From Akkermansia muciniphila (GTDB lineage Bacteria > Verrucomicrobiota > Verrucomicrobiia > Verrucomicrobiales > Akkermansiaceae), in the NCBI RefSeq assembly GCF_040616545.1, contig NZ_CP156688.1, positions 2,790,001-2,854,000 of the forward strand: a stretch of DNA of 64,000 bases, written 5' to 3'. Positions 7,490-16,159 of this stretch are shown piece by piece. The position numbers and the translations under genes were made by a program. The first letter of the stretch is position 1; each line of letters starts with the position of its first letter. The notes below the pieces were generated by a model. That model worked only from the letters and a program-made list of their open reading frames with translations, was not told where the DNA came from and searched no databases.

Positions 7490-10024
7490 CTATCCCTGCA
7501 TCGCCAAAAATTCACACCCGGTAGGGCCGCTGAACCGCAGGCCTACGACATGCTCATACTGCCACCTGTTCACCGTAATCACTTCGTGCCAGCCCTTCTT
7601 CATCACGGGGGCGTTGCTGGCCACGGGCACCCATTGTTCCCCGTCTCCCGTCACTCGCAGCGGATCGGTCAGGCAGTCCTGGCCAAAGAGCACGGCTACC
7701 GGGAACTTCGGGTTTCTCTCCACCCGTGTTTCCAGAGGGTTGCTCAAGGCGTTGGTCAGCAGCGTGGACACGTAATCATTGCCCACATCATCGTAGGGGG
7801 AATCGTCGTCCACCACCTCAATATAGAGGGAGCTGTCCGCCAAGTCCCCGGCGGCCGTATGCGTTTCCCGTTTCACAATCAGGAACAGGCGGTCGGAACG
7901 GGAACCGTCCGGCATCGCGCAGGCGGCAAGAACGCGCCCGTTGGTAGTCCAGCGGTGCCACGCGTTGACCTCGTGCATCGTATTGTAGGTGCACAAGGCG
8001 AGTTGCCCGTCTGCCAGCACAAACACCGCCACCGTATCGGGCTTGCGCAGCATCGTGCCGTGCTTCACGCCGCCGTGCTCGCGCAGGACATGGGGGGCCA
8101 GTACCGTCAAATCTTTGCTCCGGTAGCCGTCCGTCTCGAAGGAATAACCGTACTCGTAGCACCTGCCGGCACCCCGCTCGATGTAGAGCACCTTGTCGGT
8201 GGCCATCAGGGCCGGAATCGCTGCGCTGCCCACATGGCCGTGATCCTCAATCTGGGCGTTGGAGCTCGTGATGCTCCCCTGGCTGGAGCCGGCGGAAATC
8301 ACCCACTCCGCTTCGCTGGTTCCAGGAAGCAGGCGGTGGGACTGGGCCATCATCCAGCACACCGGGTTCTGGCTCGTCGTGGCCATCGTCAGCGCCAGGG
8401 CCGCGTCGTCGCTGTCCCCGGTGGAAAAGTTGTTGAAATCATCCGTGCGGCTCATCCAGACGGTCTGCGGCTGTTCCCGTGTGGAAGCGAACACCAGCCG
8501 TTGGTTGTACACCTCGCAGAGCAGCGGGAACCCGTAGCGTTCGGAGAAAGCCGCCCAGCTCCAGTTGTGGACCGTCCGGCGCCCCATCCACTCCACGGGC
8601 ACCTTGTCCTCACAGGACCATTCCACGGCCACCACCTCACCGGCATCATCCAGCGTGGGCACCGCCCGCAGCACCATGTCGTGCCGGTAGCCGGGCACAA
8701 TCAGCCGGTTGCCGCAACTATCCGCCGGGAAGCCGGAAGCCAGGGAATCCCCCATGAACTTGCTGCGCGTCAGGAACAGGCGCAGGAAGCACTCTTCGTC
8801 CGCTTCGTCCCCCGTCAGTTGCGTGTTGCTGGCCTCCCCGATTCTGGAAAAGCTCGTGCCGGCCGTCTCCCAGTCGGCGTCCAGGTCGTCGGAATCGTAG
8901 CACTTGCGCACCTCGTAGCTCCCGTACCACAACCCGGAACAGTAGAATTCCCACTTCCCGCGGCAAGTCAGCGGAGCGCCCACGGCCAGACCGCGCACAA
9001 AATAGCCGGGATAATCCCCGAACCCCGTGCCCAGGTCCACCATGTCCGCCTCCGTGAAATCCCGGATGCAGGTGAAATACTCCCAGTAGCCGGACTTGAT
9101 GGCCACTTTCGTTCCCCTGTCCACAAACCCGGTGCCGGTCACGTCCTTGACGGAATAGACGGGGGTCACTCCTTCAAACCCGTCCAAATTCTCCGCCTCT
9201 ACAAAGCAATCGGGATAACAAGCGGGCTCGTCCAGCCCCTCCGTGTACACGTCCGCAGAAAGCGTCTGCTTGCAGATGTAGTATTTGACGGTGGTATCGG
9301 TATGAACGGCCAGGCGGTCTCCCTTGGAAGCTGTCCGCAATCCGTCCGCGATGATGACGTTCCGGCGCAGATCGCCCCCCTTGGCGAATGCCTCCTGTTG
9401 TTCCAGCCAGAAGCTGGCCCGCAGCAGGTCCACACTTTCAAGGGCGCTTTCCCTGGGCTCTTCTTCCGGGCTGAACTCCACCGTATAGCGCACATCCCCC
9501 AGCACGGGGGTGCAGGTCAGCACCAGCGGATGGTCCCGCTTCTCATTGATAAACCGCCAGGGATGGTGCTTGAACTCCCATGCCTCCAATGTCCAGGCGC
9601 CGTCTTCGCCCCTCTTCAGCACCATCGGACGGTTGTCCTGCGTAGTGAGGTACAGCAGCGCGTTGAGCTGGCGCCACCGCACCGTGTCCGGGTCCAGGTA
9701 AAACTCCTGGCCGTCCTCGCCGTCCGTGAACCGGGCTGCCTCGGCGCCCTCCATGTCCAGCACCCGTACTACGTCACCGGCGATCTCCACCAGGAAGCGC
9801 AGGCCGTCCGCATCCGCGTAGGAATAGACGTAGGGAACCAACCGGCTGCGCTCGCTCAAGGCGTCTGCGAAATATCGCATCCCCCGGCGGCGTTCGGCTC
9901 CCCCCATCTGGGAAAGCTTCCAGTTCTCCGCGATCAGCAACCCGCGCATGTAGGCTTCCAGGTCGAACCGGGCCGCCAGTTCGGGGCTCTGCTCCCCGCC
10001 GTTGAAACACGTTCTCGTTTGCAT
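7490..10024 (-). CDS. Tail tubular protein B / nozzle protein (gp12-like)
   Basis: Encodes 844 residues. The N-terminus (TCFNGGEQSPELAARFDLEA, then GGAERRRGMRYFAD) matches the conserved start of podoviral tail nozzle proteins: an NF/FNGGE-SP-R-D block, then GGA-RR-G. The rest is a long beta-rich protein of the usual nozzle size. It would form the distal end of the short tail tube and anchor fibres. It lies in an operon with the BppU-like protein, a 270-residue virion protein and the terminase. ATG at 10024; the upstream gene ends one base away. Confidence 0.85.
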   Translation of the reverse strand: MQTRTCFNGGEQSPELAARFDLEAYMRGLLIAENWKLSQMGGAERRRGMRYFADALSERSRLVPYVYSYADADGLRFLVEIAGDVVRVLDMEGAEAARFTDGEDGQEFYLDPDTVRWRQLNALLYLTTQDNRPMVLKRGEDGAWTLEAWEFKHHPWRFINEKRDHPLVLTCTPVLGDVRYTVEFSPEEEPRESALESVDLLRASFWLEQQEAFAKGGDLRRNVIIADGLRTASKGDRLAVHTDTTVKYYICKQTLSADVYTEGLDEPACYPDCFVEAENLDGFEGVTPVYSVKDVTGTGFVDRGTKVAIKSGYWEYFTCIRDFTEADMVDLGTGFGDYPGYFVRGLAVGAPLTCRGKWEFYCSGLWYGSYEVRKCYDSDDLDADWETAGTSFSRIGEASNTQLTGDEADEECFLRLFLTRSKFMGDSLASGFPADSCGNRLIVPGYRHDMVLRAVPTLDDAGEVVAVEWSCEDKVPVEWMGRRTVHNWSWAAFSERYGFPLLCEVYNQRLVFASTREQPQTVWMSRTDDFNNFSTGDSDDAALALTMATTSQNPVCWMMAQSHRLLPGTSEAEWVISAGSSQGSITSSNAQIEDHGHVGSAAIPALMATDKVLYIERGAGRCYEYGYSFETDGYRSKDLTVLAPHVLREHGGVKHGTMLRKPDTVAVFVLADGQLALCTYNTMHEVNAWHRWTTNGRVLAACAMPDGSRSDRLFLIVKRETHTAAGDLADSSLYIEVVDDDSPYDDVGNDYVSTLLTNALSNPLETRVERNPKFPVAVLFGQDCLTDPLRVTGDGEQWVPVASNAPVMKKGWHEVITVNRWQYEHVVGLRFSGPTGCEFLAMQG

Positions 10025-10025
10025 G

Positions 10026-10838
10026 TTAAGCGATAGATAGAATTTTAAGCTGGAAGGTCTTGATAAAGGCCGGATAACGCGGGCGGCCCATCAGCGCATT
10101 GCAAGAATTGTAGCCCTGCATGGTCAGGCGCATGGTCGTATCTCCGTCGATAAAAGCATTCAGCCAGGAATGAGTGGAGCCGTCCACCACCCGGCAGGAC
10201 CACGGCCACGCCACAGAACTCACCGTCTCGCCGCGTCCATGGCCGTTCTTCTGCCCCTGTCCCTTGATATGAGCCCGGCCACTGCCGGAACCGGACAGTG
10301 TGAAATAGCATCCAGCGCTCTTCTTCTTCTGGCCCTTCATCCATTGCAGAACTAACCCTGTGCCGGGCAAAAACGGCAGGGAATAACTGCGGCTGCCGGA
10401 ACCGTCCTGCTCCCGGATGGAAAGGGGCGTGTCATCAATCACAGGAATCACGGCCTTCACCTCCACGGAATCCCCCGGACCTACAGCATGCAAAGACGCC
10501 CCCTCGTCCGGGTAAAACAGGAACACGCCGTTGGACTCGAACATCACGGAAGGCAGCGCGTTGAAGGAGGATCGCACCATGTACCGCTCCCCGCCCACCG
10601 TCAGTTGCATGTACCTCTTCGGCGTCACCAAGTCCTGCACGGCCGCCACCGCATGCACCCAGTAGGCCCACTCCAGCGTACCCTCTTGCGGCAGCTCCAC
10701 CGTCAGCCGCCGCATGCTGGACGTATCCTCCGGGTAAAGCTGGTTATCCCCCAGGCAGACGTGGCTTACCGCCAGATCGCCCAGGCGGACGTTCTCAACA
10801 AAGCTGTTCACAAATCGCGTTCCGTTGGTAACTCTCAT
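10026..10838 (-). CDS. Hypothetical virion/tail-associated protein
   Basis: Encodes 270 residues, beginning MRVTNGTRFVNSFVENVRLG and continuing with LGDNQLYPEDTSS, a beta-rich segment and a basic Gly/Lys-rich patch near residues 170-205 (GQKKKSAGCYF, GRAHIKGQGQKNGHGRGE). It lies directly between the BppU-like tail protein and the nozzle. An N-terminal tail-attachment segment is plausible, but I recognise no named family. Two Cys pairs are scattered and do not form an obvious zinc site. Confidence 0.7.
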   Translation of the reverse strand: MRVTNGTRFVNSFVENVRLGDLAVSHVCLGDNQLYPEDTSSMRRLTVELPQEGTLEWAYWVHAVAAVQDLVTPKRYMQLTVGGERYMVRSSFNALPSVMFESNGVFLFYPDEGASLHAVGPGDSVEVKAVIPVIDDTPLSIREQDGSGSRSYSLPFLPGTGLVLQWMKGQKKKSAGCYFTLSGSGSGRAHIKGQGQKNGHGRGETVSSVAWPWSCRVVDGSTHSWLNAFIDGDTTMRLTMQGYNSCNALMGRPRYPAFIKTFQLKILSIA

Positions 10839-10850
10839 GGTCGTAATGAT

Positions 10851-12962
10851 TTAGGATGCAACGCTTGCCGCCATGATATACAGGGTCTTGGCATCCCTGG
10901 CGGTCAGGTCGGCGTATTCCTCCCTGGTCAGCACCTCGATGCGCTCCACCCGCGGAGACTTGGGAATGTACCCGGCCAGCTTGCCGTTGACGCTATCCGC
11001 GGTATCGTAGCCTTTCCCCTCAACCCAGCTCTGCGTGGCGTAGGGCTTCAGCTCTTCCGCCACGTGCCGTTCCGTTTCCCCCTTCGTATAGACCTGGGAT
11101 TTGTCGTAATAGAACTGGGACAGGTAATCAGCCGTCTGCGCCGCCGTGGGAACTGCGTTGCCTCTGGCGTCCGCCGCCGTCCCCTCAATGGGATTGCCCA
11201 GCGTGGAAGCCAGATAGACGCCCGCCAGCAAGGAGGCGGTCGCGCTCTCCAGCTCCAACCCGCGGTCCTGACTCTGCGTGAACTGTCCGGAAGTCACCAC
11301 CCCCATGAAGTAATCCGTGCTGGTGAAATACTCCGGGTGCTCGGTCATAGCCGCCGCCAGCCAATTCATGCCCTTGCCGGACCAGTAGGAGGGTCGCTGA
11401 TGCTGGAGGGCCCCGCCATAAAGCAGGTTGTTGGCAAGCTGGTGGTTGGGAGTGGACCCCACGCCGTGCTGGTAGGGGATCGGGTTCAACTGGCCGAACT
11501 CACTGCCCAGCCGTACCACGCCCGCGTCCAGGAGGGTGGCCCAGCGCACGGAAGCCCGCCCGTCGGCTCTCAACCCGATGCAGGCATTGTCCAGCGTCTG
11601 GTTGATGGACGGCTTGATTACCCCGAATCTATTAAAGGAGGCAGGCTCTGCGCGCATGCGGCCCGAAGCGTCAAAGCCAACGGCGCCCCCGTCCGCCAGG
11701 ACTCCCTCCAGGGCCGGAAGCGTGGCCCCAGGCGTCGTGAAATCTGCATGAGGCACAGCCATCTGGCCGGAAGCGTCATTGCCCACCGGGGCGCCGTCGG
11801 TCACGGGATGGTCAGTACCCAGCCTCACCAAGCCGTAAATCTCCGCCGTGGCAATGTCATTGGCTTCTCCAATGCACACCCAGGCCGCCGTGCCGTCCGG
11901 CTGTTCCAACCACGCGTACACCTCGTAATAGCTCTTCACTTCGGGTTCCGCCCCCTCGTTCGCCGGGGGAATCTCCACGGAAACCGGAACGTAGTAGTAA
12001 TACCCGCCGTTGCAGGTCTCCCCGCTGGTCGGAATCTCCGCCACGCTGCCCACGACGATGCGCCGCACCTTGGCCCCGTCAATGCCGTCCCGTCCGGCGG
12101 CGGCAAGGCCCGTGTCCTCATACTGGCCCGTCAGAACATTCCATGTGCACCAATGGCCCGCAGCATTCACATACGGGCTGTGCCCGTCTTCCCCGGCGGC
12201 GGAAATCTCCGTATCGTCCCATGCCTGTGTCTCAACGTTCCAGATCATCCACGTTCCGGTGGCGGAGAGCTTCGGGCTCTTGCCGGGATCGCCCGTCACC
12301 TGGTAGCCGGTATTGCTGCCGCAAATCCACCACGTGTTGGTTTCCGGGTTCGGCACAATGGCAGACGTAATATGCCCTTCCACCTCCGCCAGCTTGGCGT
12401 CCAGTGCATTCAGCTTGCCCAGGGCATCCTGGGCCTGCTTCACGGCTTCTTTGGCGTCCTGCCGTACCTGTTCCATTTCCTTGAGGGCATCCTGGGCCTC
12501 CCTGGCGGAATCCGCTGCATCCTGGGCCGCCCGTTGCGCATCCGTCACGGCCCGCCATTCCAGCATGCAGTGAGCTGCCGCGTTGCCCGGCACCCTCACA
12601 GCCAGCCGGCGCACCTCCGTGTCGTCCTCCACGCGGGCAAGCTCCAGGTTGGTGCCCATCACGCCCAGCCGCCCATAAGCCAGCCGCAAGCGGTCTCCGC
12701 CCTCGCTGGTGGCCCGCAGCTCGTACAGATACATGCCCGTTTCCACGGCGGGGAACACGATCATCAGCGTGTTGCCGCTCTCCGTCTGGGTAATGTCCAG
12801 GGCTCGTTCCGTCCCGTCCGGCGACGTGAGGACGCCGTCGAAGGTCACGTTGTCCAGCACAAGAGCGTTGCCGGAATCATCCGTGAAATCCAGCCTGTAA
12901 GTCGGCTGGCTGCCCGCCAGCACGGTGAAATTCTGTTCCGCTCCCAAAAAGTCAAGGTTCAT
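10851..12962 (-). CDS. BppU-like N-terminal tail protein with coiled coil and Gly-rich repeats
   Basis: Encodes 703 residues. Residues 1-125 resemble the BppU baseplate/tail upper-protein domain (FLGAEQNFTVLAGSQPTYRL, then a transmembrane-free beta domain with SPDGTERALDITQ). Residues 140-190 form a clear Ala/Glu/Lys coiled coil. Next come repeated segments of the type G-x-SP-x(5)-GTW-x(2)-WN (about 205-290), collagen-like and adhesin-like. The C-terminus carries the EYADLTARDAKTLYI motif shared with the fibre at 4165-5397. ATG at 12962 is chosen because a longer frame would run through the regulatory dyad at 12997-13014. Confidence 0.8.
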   Translation of the reverse strand: MNLDFLGAEQNFTVLAGSQPTYRLDFTDDSGNALVLDNVTFDGVLTSPDGTERALDITQTESGNTLMIVFPAVETGMYLYELRATSEGGDRLRLAYGRLGVMGTNLELARVEDDTEVRRLAVRVPGNAAAHCMLEWRAVTDAQRAAQDAADSAREAQDALKEMEQVRQDAKEAVKQAQDALGKLNALDAKLAEVEGHITSAIVPNPETNTWWICGSNTGYQVTGDPGKSPKLSATGTWMIWNVETQAWDDTEISAAGEDGHSPYVNAAGHWCTWNVLTGQYEDTGLAAAGRDGIDGAKVRRIVVGSVAEIPTSGETCNGGYYYYVPVSVEIPPANEGAEPEVKSYYEVYAWLEQPDGTAAWVCIGEANDIATAEIYGLVRLGTDHPVTDGAPVGNDASGQMAVPHADFTTPGATLPALEGVLADGGAVGFDASGRMRAEPASFNRFGVIKPSINQTLDNACIGLRADGRASVRWATLLDAGVVRLGSEFGQLNPIPYQHGVGSTPNHQLANNLLYGGALQHQRPSYWSGKGMNWLAAAMTEHPEYFTSTDYFMGVVTSGQFTQSQDRGLELESATASLLAGVYLASTLGNPIEGTAADARGNAVPTAAQTADYLSQFYYDKSQVYTKGETERHVAEELKPYATQSWVEGKGYDTADSVNGKLAGYIPKSPRVERIEVLTREEYADLTARDAKTLYIMAASVAS

Positions 12963-12996
12963 ATCCCCATCATGTGGAACCGAAGAGCATCCGCGC

Positions 12997-13014
12997 AAGC
13001 GTGACGGTGTCACA
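12997..13014 (-). promoter_or_regulatory. Late-block element, copy 2
   Basis: An exact copy of the 18-base core AAGCGTGACGGTGTCACA, placed 34 bases upstream of the BppU-like gene start at 12962 and immediately after a terminator for the preceding gene. Flanks outside the core differ from copies 1 and 3, so the core itself appears to be the conserved functional part. Placement straight after a terminator favours a promoter role. Confidence 0.6.
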
Positions 13015-13028
13015 TGGATGGGGAGAAC

Positions 13029-13064
13029 AAAAAACACGCCCTGCCTCCAGGAAGAAGCAGGGCG
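13029..13064 (-). terminator. Rho-independent terminator after the small gene 13090-13305
   Basis: On the minus strand a perfect 8-bp stem (CGCCCTGC/GCAGGGCG, arms 13057-13064 and 13037-13044) with a 12-base loop is followed by GTGTTTTTTG. It ends leftward transcription of the upstream operon before the late block that begins at 12962. Confidence 0.85.
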
Positions 13065-13089
13065 CGGAATAATTGGCTACTAAATACAG

Positions 13090-13305
13090 TTATGAATTCC
13101 AGGGCTCTGTGCTAGCCCTAAGACATTCCCCTGTTTTCGGGTCTTGCCATTCTATTTTTCTTATTGGCTTGCCGTTTTCATCTTCGTCATATTTCTCTAA
13201 TTTAAGAACAATTTTCCCATTTTCCTCTATGAACGTAAGTTGTAGAGGTTCGGTATGTTGTCCAGATGTTACCCAAAAGGGTTTATTAATTTTTATGGCT
13301 TTCAT
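13090..13305 (-). CDS. Hypothetical small phage protein
   Basis: Encodes 71 residues from the ATG at 13305 (MKAIKINKPFWVTSGQ); an upstream ATG at 13335 would add ten residues. The product is beta-like, highly charged and Lys/Glu-rich, with no membrane segment. The gene lies alone between two terminators (13029-13064 and 13431-13472), so it is probably an independently transcribed unit, and its AT-rich bases differ from the neighbouring late genes. I see no recognisable family. A moron-type gene is a reasonable guess. Confidence 0.6.
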   Translation of the reverse strand: MKAIKINKPFWVTSGQHTEPLQLTFIEENGKIVLKLEKYDEDENGKPIRKIEWQDPKTGECLRASTEPWNS

Positions 13306-13430
13306 TTTTAATGAATTACAATAAGTGCATAACATCCACCCGGCACTTCCGAGCTTCCGCTATTCAACTTATTATCGAAGCCTTCCCATATTCTTCAACA
13401 AACTTTCTGAAAAAACTTTTGCCAGCATGC

Positions 13431-13472
13431 CAAAAACAAAAAAGGGCGGCCACCGAAATGACCACCCTTTTT
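13431..13472 (-). terminator. Rho-independent terminator after terminase small subunit
   Basis: Read on the minus strand, a stem AAAAGGGTGGTC pairs with GGCCGCCCTTTT (two G-U pairs), followed by a T-rich run (TTTTTTGTTTTTGG). It lies about 20 bases after the stop of the terminase small subunit gene and closes the long leftward early operon. The remaining gap, 13306-13430, holds no other feature I can identify; a promoter for the 71-residue gene must lie here. Confidence 0.75.
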
Positions 13473-13493
13473 CCCGCAACTCTCCTAAACTCA

Positions 13494-13892
13494 CTACTTT
13501 GCCTGCGGTTTCACCAAGGGTTCCCCCCTGGCTGCCTGGATGATCGCCTGCCGGAACTCGTCATCCGCGGAGAAATTCATGTTCGACTTCTCTAGCCCAT
13601 AAATCTTAGCCAGTTGCGCACGGGCCGCCAATCGGTCACGGGCAGGGAGAGCCTCATTGCGGCTGTCCTTCAGCAACTCTGCCGTCAGCTCCCGTTTGAT
13701 CATATCCACACTCGCCTTGTCGGCGGAGCGCAAATCCTCCAGCAGCTTGGCCACCTCCGGATTGGTCAGCGTCTTCTTGGCATTCTTTCCCGCCGTCTCC
13801 CGGCTCGACCCGTAAATGCGCATGTAGGCTTCCACGTGGTCTTCCCCAGCAGCTACGGCATGGGCCAGTTCGTATTGTTTCGTATTCAGCAT
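13494..13892 (-). CDS. Terminase small subunit
   Basis: Encodes 132 residues with the usual layout of a small terminase subunit: an N-terminal helix-turn-helix region (LNTKQYELAHAVAAGEDHVE then AYMRIYGSSRETAGKNAKKTL), the phrase TNPEVAKLLEDLR, and a C-terminal oligomerisation helix region. It would bind the packaging start site on DNA and regulate the large subunit. It has a good ribosome binding site (AAAGGAAATAGAACCATG). It closes the early operon rather than lying beside the large subunit gene. Confidence 0.85.
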   Translation of the reverse strand: MLNTKQYELAHAVAAGEDHVEAYMRIYGSSRETAGKNAKKTLTNPEVAKLLEDLRSADKASVDMIKRELTAELLKDSRNEALPARDRLAARAQLAKIYGLEKSNMNFSADDEFRQAIIQAARGEPLVKPQAK

Positions 13893-13896
13893 GGTT

Positions 13897-14253
13897 CTAT
13901 TTCCTTTCTGGTTGGGTTATTTTCTTGAGAAACTTCTCTGTATCGGCCATCCACCCTTGCAGGGTAATGGTGCCGCTGGGCGTCAGTTTGTACATGCCCA
14001 CGGGCTTTCCATCGCGCTTTTCAACCTTCTTTGACACGAGGCCGCAGCGCATCAGGCGACTCAACTGCTGGCGCAACGCCTCGAGCGAGCAGGGGATGAT
14101 GTCAGCCAGCTCTGAAAGCGTCATGGCTCCCAGCAGTCCCAGCATCCGCATCACGGAGGACATGGTGGGCTGAATCGGGGGCGTCACGCTGCAAGCGGCA
14201 CAGTCTCCGGCCAGCACAATCAGGTGCAGCATTTTCCTTTCTTCAATGTTCAT
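13897..14253 (-). CDS. Winged-helix DNA-binding protein
   Basis: Encodes 118 residues. Residues about 30-105 form a winged helix of MarR/ArsR-like type: GAMTLSELADIIPCSLEALRQQLSRL as helices 2-3, then MRCGLVSKKVEKRDGKPV as the wing, and YKLTPSG. The N-terminal part has Cys residues (GDCAACSV) that could be redox or metal sensitive. The start overlaps the previous stop (ATGA) and has a GGAGGG ribosome binding site. It may regulate the early-to-late switch, since it is co-transcribed with the terminase small subunit at the operon end. Confidence 0.7.
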   Translation of the reverse strand: MNIEERKMLHLIVLAGDCAACSVTPPIQPTMSSVMRMLGLLGAMTLSELADIIPCSLEALRQQLSRLMRCGLVSKKVEKRDGKPVGMYKLTPSGTITLQGWMADTEKFLKKITQPERK

Positions 14254-14876
14254 TCTTTTCCCTCCCTTCTGCGGTATCGTTCAAAGCAATAATCCGGCGC
14301 ATTCTCGACCTGGCATACCACGTTATTGCCGCGATAGAGGCGTGAGGCAATACGGGCATCCAAATGTTCCCCGATATGCACCGGCAGCAGATTGGACGTG
14401 AGCATGGTCCATTTCCCCAGCCTCCCATCTACAACACGGTTCAGGGCGGAAAGAATGGGAGGCGTGGTATTTTCGGCACCGATGTCATCCAGAATCAGCA
14501 CGTACACCTCTTTGACCAGGTACTCCACAAATGCCCAGTCTCCGGAACGGAGCATGGAAACCACCTTCTGCCACTTCCAGAACTGGATAGGCAGCGAAGG
14601 GCGCTCTTTGAACAGCGCATCCCTGGCAGCCTCCGCCAAGTGCGTCTTGCCTATACCGGAGGCCCCCAGCAGGGACAGCCAGCGACGCGGACGAACCTTG
14701 TTCACAACGTCGTTGATGAACCACTGCACTTCCCGGTGCATGGCTTGGACCTCCGGATGCACTCGCTCGTCAAAGCCGCCCATGTCATAACGTACAGGCT
14801 TGTAGCTGCGCATAATCCCGTCTTGGGATGGAACCAGGGAAACTTGCCCTGCCAGATGTTGAATATCATCCATCAT
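14250..14876 (-). CDS. DnaC-like AAA+ helicase loader
   Basis: Encodes 208 residues. The Walker A motif is LLGASGIGKTHLA (about residue 70), Walker B is VLILDDIGAE (about 125), and an arginine-finger-like RIASRLYRG lies near 180. Size and motifs fit the DnaC/IstB/DnaA-like family that loads replicative helicase at phage origins. The start overlaps the stop of the replication-organiser-like gene upstream, and together they form a replication initiation pair that would recruit host DnaB. Confidence 0.9.
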   Translation of the reverse strand: MMDDIQHLAGQVSLVPSQDGIMRSYKPVRYDMGGFDERVHPEVQAMHREVQWFINDVVNKVRPRRWLSLLGASGIGKTHLAEAARDALFKERPSLPIQFWKWQKVVSMLRSGDWAFVEYLVKEVYVLILDDIGAENTTPPILSALNRVVDGRLGKWTMLTSNLLPVHIGEHLDARIASRLYRGNNVVCQVENAPDYCFERYRRREGKE

Positions 14877-15622
14877 TCGTATCTCCTTCCTGCGTTGGCG
14901 TCATTCCGCCCAGACGGGCCTTGTTGCCGCCCATGCTGCACATTGTTGGTAGCCCAGGAGCGGGCATACTTGCGGGCTGCGGGCTGCCAGTTGGCAAGCG
15001 GGATTCCCTTGCTGTCCCGCCAGCCGCGGGCCGAGAAGTCATCGAAGAACGACTCTGCACACCGGATCAACTCTTCTCCTTTGGGTTTCATGAGCTGCGC
15101 CGCCATAAGGAGCCGCACTTCCTCCGCGTTCCGCGGGAATTGCTCTACACTCCGTCTTACAGGTGGTTTGTTCGCATCCGCATCCGTCTTCGTATCCGAA
15201 TACGCATTCGCATAAGTAACGGGTTGAGGCGAATCGTTACGACCTGTTACGAGTTTCCGCAGTTCGTATTTCTTCTCGGAAACTTTCTGCACCTCGTAAC
15301 CGTCCGGAAGCGGCCATTTGGGGCTTGTCTTTCCCTGCTGTCCAAACCCCAGAATCATCAAGTATGGCTTCCCGGCGTGGGAATAGAGCAGAATAAGCCC
15401 CGCAGCCTCACACGCGGAGAGGCAGCGTTGAATATTGCACTCGCTCATCTTGTCGAGTTGGAGGGGGTACAGCGCAGAACGCAGGATGGGAGGTCTGGCG
15501 TCATAAAGGCCGTAATCGTCAGCGACGGACATCAGGCGGCGGTAAAACACCTCTTCCTCCCATGAGAGGGAGGCGACGCGCCCGGAAGTCAGAATAGCAT
15601 CTCTGATCAATCGTGTTGGCAT
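14873..15622 (-). CDS. Phage replication organiser-like protein
   Basis: Encodes 249 residues from the ATG at 15622, chosen for its ribosome binding site (AAGGAGACAGCATGATATG); the frame extends further upstream without good signals. The N-terminal 110 residues (RLIRDAILTSGRVASLSWEE, then EEVFYRRLMSVADDYGLYDA and CLSACEAAGLILLY) match the winged-helix N-terminal domain found in many phage replication initiators that work with a DnaC-like loader. The C-terminal part is basic and Arg-rich. It overlaps the previous gene by 16 bases. Confidence 0.75.
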   Translation of the reverse strand: MPTRLIRDAILTSGRVASLSWEEEVFYRRLMSVADDYGLYDARPPILRSALYPLQLDKMSECNIQRCLSACEAAGLILLYSHAGKPYLMILGFGQQGKTSPKWPLPDGYEVQKVSEKKYELRKLVTGRNDSPQPVTYANAYSDTKTDADANKPPVRRSVEQFPRNAEEVRLLMAAQLMKPKGEELIRCAESFFDDFSARGWRDSKGIPLANWQPAARKYARSWATNNVQHGRQQGPSGRNDANAGRRYE

Positions 15623-16158
15623 ATCATGCTGTCTCCTTTCCCTTCCGTCTCTTTTGCTTCTGTTCCAAATGCAGGTGAGAACTGTATTTTTCTGCCTTGG
15701 ACAGTATTGATTTTTAGCGGCTTCTGGATGTACAGGCATGCGGTCAAAAGGCTTATTTCCGCGGCATAATTTGCTTCGGGGAATGCTCTGCTATACCGGA
15801 TTATCCGCACCCGTCCACCAGGGAGGACATGCAGCAATCCCCACCGTTCCGGCAGGTCATCTTCCGTGATAATTCCAGGTTCGCAAATGTAATAGCGGCT
15901 GTACCCCATACCCTTTTGGGGATAGATGCGGAACGGCTTTTTGAGGTCTGCCCGGAAGTCCTCCCGGCTCGTTTTCGCTTCGACAAGGACGCTTGCACGC
16001 CCCTTGAATCCTATTGCATCGGGTTTTTCATTCGTGATGATACAATTCGGTTCCGCGATCGCGACAGGGCAGCCTTGAGAGCCCATGAGCCAGCGTTCAG
16101 CAATTTCACAAAGTTCCCGGTGTGTCCGCGGGATTAAAGATGTTTGTTTACGCGCCAT
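15607..16158 (-). CDS. PD-(D/E)XK superfamily nuclease-like protein
   Basis: Encodes 183 residues. The core KPDAIGFKGRASVLVEAKTS (about residues 45-64) holds a typical PD...ExK arrangement: Asp of PDAIG, then Glu-Ala-Lys. This fits the restriction-endonuclease-like fold used by many phage and repair nucleases. The following basic stretch (SREDFRADLKKPFRIYPQKG) fits DNA binding. The exact role is unknown; a recombination or restriction-like nuclease is possible. It lies between the Dam methylase and the replication organiser. Confidence 0.6.
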   Translation of the reverse strand: MARKQTSLIPRTHRELCEIAERWLMGSQGCPVAIAEPNCIITNEKPDAIGFKGRASVLVEAKTSREDFRADLKKPFRIYPQKGMGYSRYYICEPGIITEDDLPERWGLLHVLPGGRVRIIRYSRAFPEANYAAEISLLTACLYIQKPLKINTVQGRKIQFSPAFGTEAKETEGKGDSMICQHD

Positions 16159-16159
16159 A

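Noticed and set aside
10488..13004. Plus-strand frame of over 800 codons opposite the tail genes
   Set aside because: Arises from GC-rich codon bias of the minus-strand genes; residues are His/Arg/Gly-rich without domain character, and it spans several real genes.
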